A DNA stretch of 64,000 nt from Fictibacillus terranigra (GCF_030412265.1 NZ_JAUHLN010000001.1:806001-870000); one strand, 5' to 3'; shown: positions 42,422 through 51,015, counted from the stretch's first letter. Notes: generated from the sequence alone by a model not told the origin. Numbers and translations are program-made.

Positions 42422-43597
42422 TTGAAATACCTTATTTTTATTTTAGGGCTTGCTGTTGTATTTTTACTTGCCTATGCCGTCAGCAATAATAGAAAGCAAA
42501 TAAAATTCAAGCCTATTGTAATCATGCTCGTACTCCAAATTCTGTTGACTTACATCCTTCTGAATACAGGGATTGGCTTATTTATCATACATGGTATCTC
42601 TAACCTCTTTGAGAAGCTTCTCGGTTATGCAGCCGACGGTGTGAACTTTGTTTTTGGAGGAATCGCGAACAAAGGAGCCATGCCATTCTTCTTTAATGTT
42701 CTCCTGCCCATTGTTTTTATATCCGTTTTGATTGGTATCGCACAGCACTTGAGAATTCTTCCATTCGTTATAAAATGGATTGGATTTTTCCTAAGCAAAA
42801 TCAATGGGTTAGGGCGTCTGGAATCTTATAACGCCGTCGCTTCAGCAGTATTCGGGCAATCAGAAGTATTCATTTCGGTTAAAAAGCTGCTTGGCCATAT
42901 GCCGCGTCATCGTCTGTATACGCTGTGTACATCTGCGATGTCTACGGTGTCTGCCTCCATTCTTGGTGCGTATATGACGCTGATTGACCCCAAGTATGTT
43001 GTAACGGCCTTAATGCTCAACCTTCTGGGCGGATTCATCATTGTAAATATCATTAATCCATACGAAGTAACGGCAGAAGAGGATATCATCGATATTCAGG
43101 AGGAAAAGCAAACCTTTTTTGAAATGCTGGGTGAATATATAATGGACGGTTTTAAAGTAGCCATCATCGTAGGGGCGATGCTGATTGGTTTTGTAGCGCT
43201 TATCAGCGCGATCAATGATGTATTCAATTCGGCATTCGGCATTACGTTTCAAAAGCTGCTAGGATATGTGTTTGCTCCGTTCGCATTTATTGTAGGAGTT
43301 CCTTCTTCCGAAACGGTTAAAGCAGGGACGATTATGGCAACAAAGCTTGTATCCAATGAGTTCGTGGCCATGCTTGATCTCACCAGGCTTAAAGGGCTTT
43401 CTGAGCGTACTGTCGGCATTGTTTCGGTTTTTCTCGTTTCTTTTGCCAACTTCTCTTCGATCGGAATCATTACAGGAGCGGTTAAAGGGCTTCATGAACA
43501 AAAAGGGAACGAAGTAGCAAAATTCGGATTGAAATTGCTTTATGGAGCAACGCTCGTCAGCTTGTTATCAGCAGCGGTGGCTGGGATGATGATCTAG
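42422..43597 (+). CDS. nupC: Concentrative nucleoside transporter (NupC family)
   Basis: A 391-residue CNT family nucleoside importer, similar in layout to the gene at 3671: FGQSEVFISVKKLLGHMP, TSAMSTVSASILGAYMTLIDP, GVPSSETVKAGTIMATKLVSNEFVAMLDL and FANFSSIGIITG. Start TTG 42422 with AGGAGG 9 nt upstream. It lacks the purine riboswitch; in B. subtilis NupC handles mainly pyrimidine nucleosides, so the pair may split purines and pyrimidines (inference). Its terminator is interrupted by an IS relic. Confidence 0.9.
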   Translation: MKYLIFILGLAVVFLLAYAVSNNRKQIKFKPIVIMLVLQILLTYILLNTGIGLFIIHGISNLFEKLLGYAADGVNFVFGGIANKGAMPFFFNVLLPIVFISVLIGIAQHLRILPFVIKWIGFFLSKINGLGRLESYNAVASAVFGQSEVFISVKKLLGHMPRHRLYTLCTSAMSTVSASILGAYMTLIDPKYVVTALMLNLLGGFIIVNIINPYEVTAEEDIIDIQEEKQTFFEMLGEYIMDGFKVAIIVGAMLIGFVALISAINDVFNSAFGITFQKLLGYVFAPFAFIVGVPSSETVKAGTIMATKLVSNEFVAMLDLTRLKGLSERTVGIVSVFLVSFANFSSIGIITGAVKGLHEQKGNEVAKFGLKLLYGATLVSLLSAAVAGMMI

Positions 43598-43625
43598 TGT
43601 GAATAAGAGGTCTGCCTTATTTAAA

Positions 43626-43875
43626 AAAACAACCGCAGCTGCTTGATCTGAACCCAAATTTGTCAAGACGATTCATTCGCTTTGCCCAATAGTAATAAGT
43701 GAGTACTGTCTACTCCATAACGTTTTCCGTATCTTTGTAAGATTCTACTCCATTTAAATAAGCCTGAATGGCGGCTAATTGAGTGTCTAAAGAATATTTA
43801 GTCACAAAAAACTGCACCTCCAATTGTTAGTTGTATCTAACAATCGGGGCGCAGTTCACTGACTGCGGTTGTTTT
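43626..43875. repeat. 14-bp inverted repeats flanking an IS relic (split terminator)
   Basis: AAAAACAACCGCAG (43626-43639) and CTGCGGTTGTTTTT (43862-43875) are exact complements. With the ~220 bp between removed they would make a bidirectional A/T-flanked terminator serving nupC and the small minus-strand ORF. Confidence 0.75.
43640..43861 (-). mobile_element. IS3-family (IS150-like) relic, left end and orfA start only
   Basis: Minus strand: an end hairpin with AACTGCGCC and GGTGCAGTT arms around TTGTTAG/CTAACAA, ribosome site GGAGGTG, then GTG start MTKYSLDTQLAAIQAYLNGV ESYKD, typical of IS3-family OrfA, soon out of frame and cut. OrfB and the right end are missing, so it cannot move. Confidence 0.78.
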
Positions 43876-43961
43876 TCATTGATCACGTGTTGGCAGGAAT
43901 GACAGATGTATGCTGTACGATGAATAACCAAGGATTTATGATCAACTAAGTACTTTGACAT
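43827..43961 (-). CDS. Small CxxC protein (about 34 native residues), 3' end altered by the IS relic
   Basis: MSKYLVDHKSLVIHRTAYIC then HSCQHVINEKQPQ; the CHSC pair could bind zinc. Ribosome site GGGGGT 6 nt before the ATG. The last ~10 codons come from IS sequence; with the IS removed the frame would end LRLFF and stop within the terminator. Family not recognised. Confidence 0.5.
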   Translation of the reverse strand: MSKYLVDHKSLVIHRTAYICHSCQHVINEKQPQSVNCAPIVRYN

Positions 43962-44137
43962 AAAATACCCCCGCATTACTCTGACATAACCCTATCCTAA
44001 CATATTAATGTTGAGGGAATATTGCAAATATTGAAAACTATCATAAGGTTTCTAAAAGTTTACTTTTATAGAGTGGGGGGAAATCATTTAAGCTATATCG
44101 TTAAATCGAACAGAAAATAGCATCCGGAGGCTTCATC

Positions 44138-44911
44138 ATGATCAAAAACAAACTCATTATTGCATCCTGTTTACTCTTATTCATTGCTGGCATTCTTTTT
44201 TCCATCATTAAGCTTAATCTTCCTTCTGTTCTTTCCTCAATGACCCATTCCGGAAAATCAGTCGTAAAAAACGAAGGCAAAGAATTTAATATCATTGCTT
44301 TGGGCGATTCATTATCCTATGGTGTAGGAGACGCTGGGAACAGCGGCTATATTGGGAAAGTGGAGGAACGGCTGGAAAATCACATGAAAAGTGAGATTAC
44401 AGTCAAGGATTACGGAGTTCCCGATGATACAAGCGCCTTATTATTAAAGCGTTTAAAGAATGAGCAGCTGCAGTCATCCATCGGCTCTGCCCATATGATC
44501 TTTTTAAATATTGGCATGAATGATTACTTAAACAGCCTGATCCTAACGAAGACCCAGCCGGATCGAAAAAAAGTAATCATGATGAAAGCACAGCTGAACT
44601 ATCAAAACAATGTAAAAAAGGCGCTTACAGAAATGAGAAAAGAAAATCCAAAAGCAAAAATATACTTAGTAGGCATTTATAATCCATTTCCAAACCGCAA
44701 AGACCGGCTTCCTGAAAGCAGCCTGGTTCAGCAATGGAACAAAAGGGCGGAGAAAATAACGGCTGAACAGAAAAATGTACGGTTTATTAATGTGGAGGGC
44801 GTCTTCACAGGGAAAAACAAAAAAGATTATTTCGCTGATGAAGTACATCCTAATAAAAACGGATACACCTTAATCAGTGATGAAGTTTATAAACATTTAG
44901 AATTAAGTTGA
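44138..44911 (+). CDS. SGNH/GDSL hydrolase (YpmR-like), membrane-anchored
   Basis: A 257-residue esterase-type hydrolase. N-terminal anchor KLIIASCLLLFIAGILFSI (one TM or signal), then block I IIALGDSLSYGVGD with the catalytic Ser, block III NIGMNDYL, and block V DEVHPNKNG with the catalytic Asp/His. The mature domain faces outside. Substrate unknown (lipid or acylated wall compound). CCGGAGG lies 8 nt before the start. Monocistronic. Confidence 0.9.
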   Translation: MIKNKLIIASCLLLFIAGILFSIIKLNLPSVLSSMTHSGKSVVKNEGKEFNIIALGDSLSYGVGDAGNSGYIGKVEERLENHMKSEITVKDYGVPDDTSALLLKRLKNEQLQSSIGSAHMIFLNIGMNDYLNSLILTKTQPDRKKVIMMKAQLNYQNNVKKALTEMRKENPKAKIYLVGIYNPFPNRKDRLPESSLVQQWNKRAEKITAEQKNVRFINVEGVFTGKNKKDYFADEVHPNKNGYTLISDEVYKHLELS

Positions 44912-45225
44912 ACCGGCATCACAGAAAAATTAATATCTGCCATCTAAAACGGCAGCCTTCCAAAACACCTTTAAGCATTTGACTTGAGGACAAAATAACG
45001 CCTCCTAAATGAAGAGTATGTTGCAATGCAAGATAGTGGGTTGCAAAGTTGCTATTTTGTAATACAAGATAGCCAAAGCATAACAAAAATTATTTCATTT
45101 CAATCCTTTTTTAAATTAAATGGGGGAAAGGGCCGGGATGGGCAGCGGATTTTCTAAAGTCGGAACAGTTGTAACAAAAAAAGATGGGGCTTTTTGCCCC
45201 ATCTCACAATTTTATTGCTGATTTT
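44912..45225. other. Gene-free gap with an imperfect palindrome
   Basis: No gene seen. 45051-45073 is a near-perfect palindrome (GCTATTTTGTA / TACAAGATAGC), and a related ATGCAAGATAG lies 35 bp upstream, perhaps a short intergenic repeat. Confidence 0.5.
45178..45207 (-). terminator. Terminator after the KGG-repeat gene
   Basis: Minus strand AGATGGGGC, loop AAAAA, GCCCCATCT, seven T. Confidence 0.92.
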
Positions 45226-45423
45226 TTAATCATTATGGCGTGCTTTTCCGCCTTTGCTTCCAATATCCTCATAAAATTCCCGATCGTGATTCTTGGAGGT
45301 GGCATTGCCTCCTTTTTTACCGATCTCTTGATAAAATTCTTTGCTGTGGCTGCGGGAAGTAGCTTCTCCGCCCTTCTTTCCTGCTTCTTCCCTAGACATA
45401 TTGTGATTATTGTTCTTGGCCAT
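45226..45423 (-). CDS. KGG-repeat general stress protein (GsiB/YciG-like)
   Basis: A 65-residue hydrophilic protein of three tandem ~20-residue KGG repeats (GKKGGEATSRSHSKEFYQE, GKKGGNATSKNHDREFYED, GSKGGKARHND), like the hydrophilin-type GsiB of B. subtilis, thought to protect proteins during drying or osmotic stress. CAAAGGAG precedes the ATG. A good sigma-B promoter lies upstream, so it belongs to the general stress regulon. Cytoplasmic, probably disordered. Confidence 0.9.
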   Translation of the reverse strand: MAKNNNHNMSREEAGKKGGEATSRSHSKEFYQEIGKKGGNATSKNHDREFYEDIGSKGGKARHND

Positions 45424-45474
45424 TTGGAATCACTCCTTTGGTAGAATTAATTTTAATTTGGCCTTAGTTTTGTG

Positions 45475-45498
45475 TTCCCCCTAAGCGTATTTTTAAAC
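45475..45498 (-). promoter_or_regulatory. Sigma-B promoter of the KGG-repeat gene
   Basis: Minus strand GTTTAA, 12 bp, GGGGAA, matching the sigma-B consensus GTTTAA-N12-14-GGGWAW. Confidence 0.85.
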
Positions 45499-45556
45499 AT
45501 AGGGTGAATCAAAAAGAGCAATGGATGTCGGTCCGCTGCTCTTTTATGGCTGACTG

Positions 45557-45690
45557 TTAAACTACCAGACGGACCAGCATATGAGCGAGTGCATGCTGCT
45601 GATCTTTGTCTCCCGTTTTCCATAATTCCTGAAGGAGTTTTTCTTCTTGAGATATAGGAGCAGTACCCCGTTCTTCATAGAACGAACCTT
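45557..45690 (-). pseudogene. Fragment similar to the C-terminus of DUF3243 proteins
   Basis: The frame reads SFYEERGTAPISQEEKLLQE then LWKTGDKDQQHALAHMLVRL to a stop, resembling the end of DUF3243 proteins as I recall them. It runs upstream to the stop of the TrkA_C gene with no ATG, GTG or TTG, so it has no start; a remnant. The rest of 45499-45730 shows only a bidirectional hairpin at 45511-45535. Confidence 0.5.
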
Positions 45691-45730
45691 GATTTTTATA
45701 TAAAGATATTACATAAATTAAACAAATATT

Positions 45731-46471
45731 TCACATGTCAATTTCATGCTGCTGTGTTTTTTGGGGACGTTCTTCTCTCCGGCTTTCCTTTTTATCAGGA
45801 AGCTTTTCATTTTCTTCTTGATTAAACTTCTTCTTTATTATGCTCTCATTTCCATAAACAATCAGGCGGTCACCTTCCTGGATCTCTGTCTCATAAAGGT
45901 TCTCGCGCAAGGGCAAGTCTCCGCGAATCAACAATATGACATGAATATCTTCACCGGGTTCAATCACTGCCTTAACTTCCTTTCCTATAAAGGAAAAGTC
46001 TTCTCTTACAAGGATCGCTGTAACAAAGTCTTCTTCGTCAAAATAGAGGACATCTTTGATTGGCAGTTCCGATAGAGGATAGCTATCTTTCGTTTCTTCT
46101 TCTACTGTTTGTGTAAAAAAGGTTTGAACGCTCGGAATCTTTAAGATAAGAAGCAGCACGAGCAGGGTGGTAGAGATGACCATCAGTTCGGTCGTCTTAA
46201 AATCGTCAGCGAGAATGCTGCTGATGGAGGATATGATTACGGCCAAGGAAAAAGCGCCAAATAGAATAAGAAAAGCGCTGATCTTTCTCCGAAGCGGGTG
46301 GTCAATAATCAATTTAGATTCGTCGGTCGTAAAGCCGGTTCCGGTTAGCATGGAGATGACTTGATACCTGGATATTTTGCGGTCCAGCCCAGTATATACA
46401 AGAAGGGTTGAAGCGATCTCAATGACGAGCCCGACAATGATGAGATATAAAAAAATAAAAATGTAGCCCAT
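45731..46471 (-). CDS. Membrane protein with C-terminal TrkA_C (RCK_C) domain
   Basis: A 246-residue protein. Three TM segments in the first ~120 residues (GYIFIFLYLIIVGLVIEIAS; ISAFLILFGAFSLAVIISS; LMVISTTLLVLLLILK), then a soluble domain ending in an RCK_C fold (VREDFSFIGKEVKAVIEPGE, HVILLIRGDLPL, EIQEGDRLIVYGN) and a charged tail. RCK_C domains bind ligands such as c-di-AMP and gate K+ or anion transport; the function here is inferred. ATG 46471 with GGAGG 6 nt upstream is chosen over 46585. Confidence 0.82.
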   Translation of the reverse strand: MGYIFIFLYLIIVGLVIEIASTLLVYTGLDRKISRYQVISMLTGTGFTTDESKLIIDHPLRRKISAFLILFGAFSLAVIISSISSILADDFKTTELMVISTTLLVLLLILKIPSVQTFFTQTVEEETKDSYPLSELPIKDVLYFDEEDFVTAILVREDFSFIGKEVKAVIEPGEDIHVILLIRGDLPLRENLYETEIQEGDRLIVYGNESIIKKKFNQEENEKLPDKKESRREERPQKTQQHEIDM

Positions 46472-46653
46472 ACAATAGCCTCCATTCAGTAGGTCTATAC
46501 AAATATTCCATTCTTTTGTGGATTTGAAACAAAAAGGTGGAGGGAAAAAAGACCATACCCATTGAACATTAGGTGGGCAATACAACGAAACCCATTTACC
46601 CGTTCATCGGTAATGGAGTATTATTTAGTTAAGAAAGATGGGGGAGATGAGAT

Positions 46654-47934
46654 ATGGGACAACAGGCAATCATAGCGCTCAGTATTTTTTTGATTACATA
46701 CGGCATCATTATTTCTGAAAAAGTGCACCGTACCATTATTTCCATTCTTGGTGGAGCACTCATGGTCGTTCTTGGGGTCATTGACCAGCAAACGGCCGTT
46801 CATCATATTGATTTTAATACAATCGGTCTTCTCGTCGGTATGATGGTGATTGTAACCATTACGGCGGAAACAGGATTATTCAAATTTATTGCGATATGGG
46901 CGGCAAAAAAAGTAAAAGGAGATCCGGTGAAGACTCTCATAGCATTAGGTTTGATTACAGCTTTCGGTTCTGCCTTTCTTGATAATGTAACCACGGTTCT
47001 GCTTGTCGTACCGGTTACCTTCAGCGTAACAAGGAGGTTGAACCTGAATCCTATTCCGTTTTTAATGACTGAGATCTTTGCGTCCAATATCGGCGGTACA
47101 GCAACCATGATCGGCGATCCGCCCAACATTATGATCGGCAGTGCGGTAAAGGAGCTCACCTTCTTGTCCTTTATTGATAATCTGGCTTTGATCTGCGCTG
47201 TCATTCTAGTGGTCACCATAGCCATCATGGCTGCCTTTTATAAAAAAGGGCTCAAAACAAAACCAGAGTTAGTAGAAAATTTGATGAGGCTCGATGAAAA
47301 GAAAGAAATTGTAGACCATAAACTGCTCCGTAAGTGCTTGTTCGCGCTTTTGGTAACCATTGGCGGGTTCTTCCTGCATCAGTTCATTCATGTGGAAACC
47401 GCTACCATAGCTTTGTTCGGCGCCTTTCTTCTTTTGCTTCTTGCCGGTGAAAAACACCTGGAGCACGCACTTGAAAAGGTAGAATGGACGACTCTGTTTT
47501 TCTTTGTCGGATTGTTTGTCATTGTAGCCGGGCTGGTTGAGACAGGAATCATTGCGAGTGTGGCAAAACATGCGATGGAGTGGACAGGCGGAGATTTAAA
47601 GGCGGCAACTTTCTTGATTCTATGGATGAGTGCGATTGCTTCAGCTTTCGTGGATAACATTCCGTTTGTGGCTACGATGATTCCGATGATTAAAGAGATG
47701 GGTCATATAGGAATCAGCAATCTTGATCCTTTATGGTGGAGCCTTTCGCTAGGGGCATGCCTCGGAGGCAACGGAACGTTGATCGGAGCCAGTGCGAACC
47801 TTGTGGTTGCCGGACTTGCCGGTAAAGAAGGCTATCATATTTCGTTTGTTAAATATTTGATCATCGGATTTCCCTTAATGATCCTATCCATACTCATATC
47901 AAGTGTGTATGTGTATATTCGGTATCTTATGTAA
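46654..47934 (+). CDS. ArsB/NhaD-type ion transporter (SLC13-like permease)
   Basis: A 426-residue protein with about 11-12 TM helices, of the IT superfamily. Signature: two inverted halves, SAFLDNVTTVLLVVPVTFSV and SAFVDNIPFVATMIPMI, and two hairpin motifs NIGGTATMIGDPPNIMIG and LGGNGTLIGASANLVVAG. Members move arsenite, Na+/H+ or dicarboxylates; this one cannot be assigned, as no ars gene is nearby. GGGGGAG ribosome site 5 nt upstream. Divergent from the TrkA_C gene. Confidence 0.85.
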   Translation: MGQQAIIALSIFLITYGIIISEKVHRTIISILGGALMVVLGVIDQQTAVHHIDFNTIGLLVGMMVIVTITAETGLFKFIAIWAAKKVKGDPVKTLIALGLITAFGSAFLDNVTTVLLVVPVTFSVTRRLNLNPIPFLMTEIFASNIGGTATMIGDPPNIMIGSAVKELTFLSFIDNLALICAVILVVTIAIMAAFYKKGLKTKPELVENLMRLDEKKEIVDHKLLRKCLFALLVTIGGFFLHQFIHVETATIALFGAFLLLLLAGEKHLEHALEKVEWTTLFFFVGLFVIVAGLVETGIIASVAKHAMEWTGGDLKAATFLILWMSAIASAFVDNIPFVATMIPMIKEMGHIGISNLDPLWWSLSLGACLGGNGTLIGASANLVVAGLAGKEGYHISFVKYLIIGFPLMILSILISSVYVYIRYLM

Positions 47935-47937
47935 TGG

Positions 47938-47972
47938 AAGAACCTCTCCCAAGCAAGGAGAGGTCCTTTTCA
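47938..47972. terminator. Bidirectional terminator between convergent genes
   Basis: AACCTCTCC / GGAGAGGT stem with loop CAAGCAA and T-run on the plus side. Confidence 0.8.
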
Positions 47973-48638
47973 TTATTGCCTGGTGACGTATCCATATTGG
48001 CCGGCGATCACGGGGAAAGTTTTGTCTGTTTTGGTGATAATGACGGTCGTTTGGACAGTAATCTGGTCATAAAGCCACCTTACCTCTTCATTATGCATCC
48101 TGATGCAGCCGGAGGAAACATGCTGGCCGATGGAGTTTTCATTGTTGTTTCCGTGAATTGCGTAGGAGATTTGAGGGTTTACGGATAACCCCATCCATCG
48201 GTCCCCCAGTGGATTCTTTGGATCACCTCCAGCAATATGTTCTTTGTAATAGGGCCTGTTTTTGATTTTATTGGCAATTTTATAAATTCCTTGGGGAGTG
48301 GGGGTAGCAGGTTTACCGGATGCAATCGAAAAGGTTTTTATAAGCATTCCGTTTTTATAATAGGCCAGTTCATTGCTTTGAAGGTTAATGATCAAGAGAG
48401 GATAGGAAGAAGGAGTTTGTGCCTCTTGGTTCCTTTCCCTGTTTTTGTTTTGAGATGGTAAGGGTTTCACGGATTGTTTTGGAATGTTTAAATGATTCTC
48501 ATTCGGGTTAACAAGTGGCTGCTTGGCTGAAGGATGAACGGGTTTGGGCGAGCTTAATGGGGAGTGCAGATAAAAATGAAAAGAAAAAGCAAACAGTACA
48601 ATGGCTAAAAATACAAGAATGCGGTGTCGGAGTTTCAA
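47973..48638 (-). CDS. L,D-transpeptidase (YkuD domain)
   Basis: A 221-residue cell-wall enzyme. N-terminal signal anchor (ILVFLAIVLFAFSFHFYL), a Pro/Asn/Lys-rich linker, then the YkuD domain: LLIINLQSNELAYYKNG, GKPATPTPQGIYKIA, the catalytic His in YAIHGNNNENSIG and catalytic Cys in SSGCIRMHNEEV. Forms 3-3 peptidoglycan crosslinks or attaches proteins. Start TTG 48638 with AAAGGAC upstream. Confidence 0.92.
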   Translation of the reverse strand: MKLRHRILVFLAIVLFAFSFHFYLHSPLSSPKPVHPSAKQPLVNPNENHLNIPKQSVKPLPSQNKNRERNQEAQTPSSYPLLIINLQSNELAYYKNGMLIKTFSIASGKPATPTPQGIYKIANKIKNRPYYKEHIAGGDPKNPLGDRWMGLSVNPQISYAIHGNNNENSIGQHVSSGCIRMHNEEVRWLYDQITVQTTVIITKTDKTFPVIAGQYGYVTRQ

Positions 48639-48859
48639 CAGTTGATGTCCTTTCTATCGATGAAATAGAGGAATGGGTTTCTAACTTTAAAACGATCCAT
48701 CCCTACCTCATTAGACGTCTTTAGGAAAGGAATGGTCTCTGTCCGACATAAAAATGAACAAAGGGCCTAAGAATAAAGCATGAAAGTTGCTATGTGTACA
48801 TAAACGAAGTAGGGTAAATATAATAAAACATACTATTAAAAGGCAGTTGGTGAGACAAG

Positions 48860-50011
48860 ATGGAATTTATCCACACTGAATTTCAGGCTCGCTGGATGAA
48901 GAAATTACGAGCGCTTAGCGAGGCATTTGCGGAACGTGCGCCCAAACATGACGAGCAAGGCACTTTTCCGTTTGAGAATTTCAAGGAATTGGGAGAAGCC
49001 GGCTACTTATCCTTGACGGTCCCTAAAAAATATGGAGGACAGGAGATCAGCCTTTATGACTATATCCTGTTTCAGGAACAAATTGCCCGCGGAGACGGTT
49101 CCACGGCATTATCGGTCGGTTGGCATCTTGGTGTGGTCATGGACTTGGCTGACAGGGAACCTTGGAATCCTCAAGTCTTTGAGAAGCTCTGCGAACGGAT
49201 TGTTCATTCTCGAAGTTTGATCAACCGCGCTTCCACTGAACCGGCAACAGGAAGTCCGACACGAGGCGGGAAACCTCAAACGATTGCTGAACAAAAGGAC
49301 GGTCAATGGATCTTAAACGGCAGAAAGTCGTTTACCTCCATGGCTCCTGCTCTTGACTATTCCATTGTGTCGGCGTCCGTTAAAGATTCAGACCAAGTAT
49401 CATCGTTTCTCGTCTCTCATAAAGTTCCAGGTGTTTCCATTGAAGATAAATGGAATACGCTGGGGATGCGTGGGACTCGGAGCGATGATCTGATATTAAA
49501 AGATGTGGCCGTTGAACCGGATGACCTTGTAGAAACGGCGGATCAGGAGAACAATGAGCAGCTTCCAAAAGCCTGGCTGCTCCACATCCCGGCATGTTAT
49601 CTTGGCATCGCCAGAGCTGCCCGAGACTATGCGGTTACCTTTGCAAAAGAGTATAAGCCTAACAGCTTGAAAGGACCGATTAGTGAAGTTCCCGAAGTGC
49701 AAAGAAAGATTGGCCTTATGGATTTGGAACTTTTAAAATCAAGACAGCTCATGTACGGAGTCATTCAACAGTGGGAAAGGTATCCGGAAAAACGACAGTC
49801 TCTCGGCAGTGCTCTGGCTGCGGTGAAGTATTCAGCGACAAACAGTGCAAACGATATAGTGGATCTGGCCATGAGGATTGTTGGAGCACACAGTCTGTTT
49901 CTGGATAATCCGCTGCAAAGGTACTACCGCGATGTGCGAGCAGGTCTTCATAATCCGCCGATGGATGATGCGGTTATTGCCATGTTTGCGAGAAAGGCTT
50001 TGAACGACTAA
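48860..50011 (+). CDS. ydbM: Acyl-CoA dehydrogenase family flavoprotein (YdbM-like)
   Basis: A 383-residue FAD protein of the ACAD fold: N-terminal helical domain (FAERAPKHDEQGTFPFENFKEL as two parts), FAD-loop INRASTEPATGSPTRGG, and C-terminal helix domain with VDLAMRIVGAHSLF. The catalytic Glu of classical dehydrogenases is not evident, so it may be of the SfnC/DszC-like branch that works on sulfur compounds. B. subtilis YdbM belongs to the sulfur-starvation (CymR) regulon as I recall, which fits a position 3 kb from sulfate genes. Weak ribosome site GGTGAG. Confidence 0.82.
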   Translation: MEFIHTEFQARWMKKLRALSEAFAERAPKHDEQGTFPFENFKELGEAGYLSLTVPKKYGGQEISLYDYILFQEQIARGDGSTALSVGWHLGVVMDLADREPWNPQVFEKLCERIVHSRSLINRASTEPATGSPTRGGKPQTIAEQKDGQWILNGRKSFTSMAPALDYSIVSASVKDSDQVSSFLVSHKVPGVSIEDKWNTLGMRGTRSDDLILKDVAVEPDDLVETADQENNEQLPKAWLLHIPACYLGIARAARDYAVTFAKEYKPNSLKGPISEVPEVQRKIGLMDLELLKSRQLMYGVIQQWERYPEKRQSLGSALAAVKYSATNSANDIVDLAMRIVGAHSLFLDNPLQRYYRDVRAGLHNPPMDDAVIAMFARKALND

Positions 50012-50109
50012 CAGTTATGGGAAATTTTGTTTTATCCTGAAGAAAGGATAATGACAATAAAGCGCAGAATATGTTGTATACAGGAACATCTTGAAAAGGG
50101 GTGGACAGG

Positions 50110-50331
50110 ATGGAACGTTATTCTGCAAATGAAGCAGCTAACCTTATAGGTGATGCAGCCGTACAAATGCTGCACAGTAAGGGGCTTCTGGTTGTCAGTG
50201 AAGAGGAATGGTCAACTCTTCAACAGGAAATGAATACTTCTGAGCTTGAGATCAGAAGGCTGAAGAAGGAATTGCTTCGTTATGCAAGAAAAATAGCAAC
50301 CTGGAAAACCTTCGGGAAATCGTGCAGTTAA
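50110..50331 (+). CDS. Small hypothetical protein (73 aa) with coiled-coil end
   Basis: Not recognised. MERYSANEAANLIGDAAVQM looks helix-turn-helix-like at the start, followed by VVSEEEWSTLQQEMNTSELE and IRRLKKELLRYARKI, a likely coiled coil. ATG 50110 has AAGGGGTGG 5 nt upstream. A hairpin follows at 50371-50398. The shape suggests a small DNA-binding or anti-sigma-like protein, unproven. Confidence 0.6.
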   Translation: MERYSANEAANLIGDAAVQMLHSKGLLVVSEEEWSTLQQEMNTSELEIRRLKKELLRYARKIATWKTFGKSCS

Positions 50332-50370
50332 GAAACGGTTTGTCCGGATAAGAGTATGCATACAAGAAAC

Positions 50371-50398
50371 GGGGAATAATAAACGTGATTTATTGTTC
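50371..50398 (+). terminator. Weak terminator-like hairpin
   Basis: GGGAATAATAAA / TTTATTGTTCCC with one mismatch; little T-run. Confidence 0.5.
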
Positions 50399-50418
50399 CC
50401 TGAATTCCGCCCCGTTGC

Positions 50419-50438
50419 ATAGGGTAGGGGGGTATGGT
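50419..50438 (+). promoter_or_regulatory. CsoR operator
   Basis: CATAGGGTAGGGGGGTATGG fits the G-tract TACCC/GGGGGTA type of copper-responsive CsoR operator, just upstream of csoR. Confidence 0.72.
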
Positions 50439-50470
50439 AAAACAAGTTTGAAAAAGGAGGATGGTTGATT

Positions 50471-50785
50471 TTGGATAGACAAGAACGGGAGTCGCATTGT
50501 TCAACAGAAAGAAAGAGCCACCATTCGGATAAAATGAAAAGCAATCTGGTAACCCGGTTAAATCGTATCGAAGGACAAATCAGGGGAGTTAAGGGTATGA
50601 TTGAACGCGACACATACTGCGATGATGTTCTGACCCAGCTATCAGCCATTCAATCAGCGCTAAACAGTGTCGGCAAACTTCTCCTGGAAGGCCATATGAG
50701 AAGCTGTGTTGTGGAAAGAATCCAGGAAGGCGAGCTGGAAGTGATCGATGAACTCCTGGTTACTGTGAAGAGGTTAATGAAATAA
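50471..50785 (+). CDS. csoR: Copper-sensing repressor CsoR
   Basis: A 104-residue all-helical DUF156/CsoR repressor that leaves DNA on binding Cu(I). Conserved: LNRIEGQIRGVKGMIERDTY, the Cys-His-Cys copper site from YCDDVLTQ and EGHMRSCVVERI, and a C-terminal helix. TTG 50471 is 10 nt after AAAGGAGG; an in-frame TTG at 50465 is closer than ideal. Leads into copZ. Confidence 0.92.
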   Translation: MDRQERESHCSTERKSHHSDKMKSNLVTRLNRIEGQIRGVKGMIERDTYCDDVLTQLSAIQSALNSVGKLLLEGHMRSCVVERIQEGELEVIDELLVTVKRLMK

Positions 50786-50808
50786 AACATCATCCGGGAG
50801 GTATTATG

Positions 50809-51015
50809 ATGGAGAAAATCATGCTAAATGTTAAAGGGATGTCATGCGGACATTGCGTCAATGCCGTCGAAGGAAGTGTAGGAAAACTTAACGGTGTCCA
50901 TCATGTTAAAGTGCAATTGGAGGAAGGAACCGTTGAAGTTGAGTTTGATTCCAGCAAAGTAAATCTTGAAAAAATTAAAGAAACGATCGATGATCAAGGG
51001 TATGATATTGCCTAA
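50809..51015 (+). CDS. copZ: Copper chaperone CopZ
   Basis: A 68-residue HMA-domain chaperone with metal-binding MSCGHC and the usual beta-alpha-beta-beta-alpha-beta outline (VNAVEGSVGKLNGVHHVKV, GTVEVEFDSS, IKETIDDQGYDI). Delivers Cu(I) to a CopA ATPase; no copA follows here, so the ATPase must be elsewhere or lost. ATG 50809 is 7 nt after GGAGG; an ATG at 50806 is also possible. 23 bp after csoR. Confidence 0.94.
   Translation: MEKIMLNVKGMSCGHCVNAVEGSVGKLNGVHHVKVQLEEGTVEVEFDSSKVNLEKIKETIDDQGYDIA

Noticed and set aside
45184-45444. 86-codon plus-strand hydrophobic frame
   Set aside because: Exact antisense of the KGG-repeat gene; composition explained by that gene.
48515-48724. 69-codon plus-strand frame ending in a YLIRRL tail
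   Set aside because: Half of it is antisense to the L,D-transpeptidase start and no ribosome site is seen.
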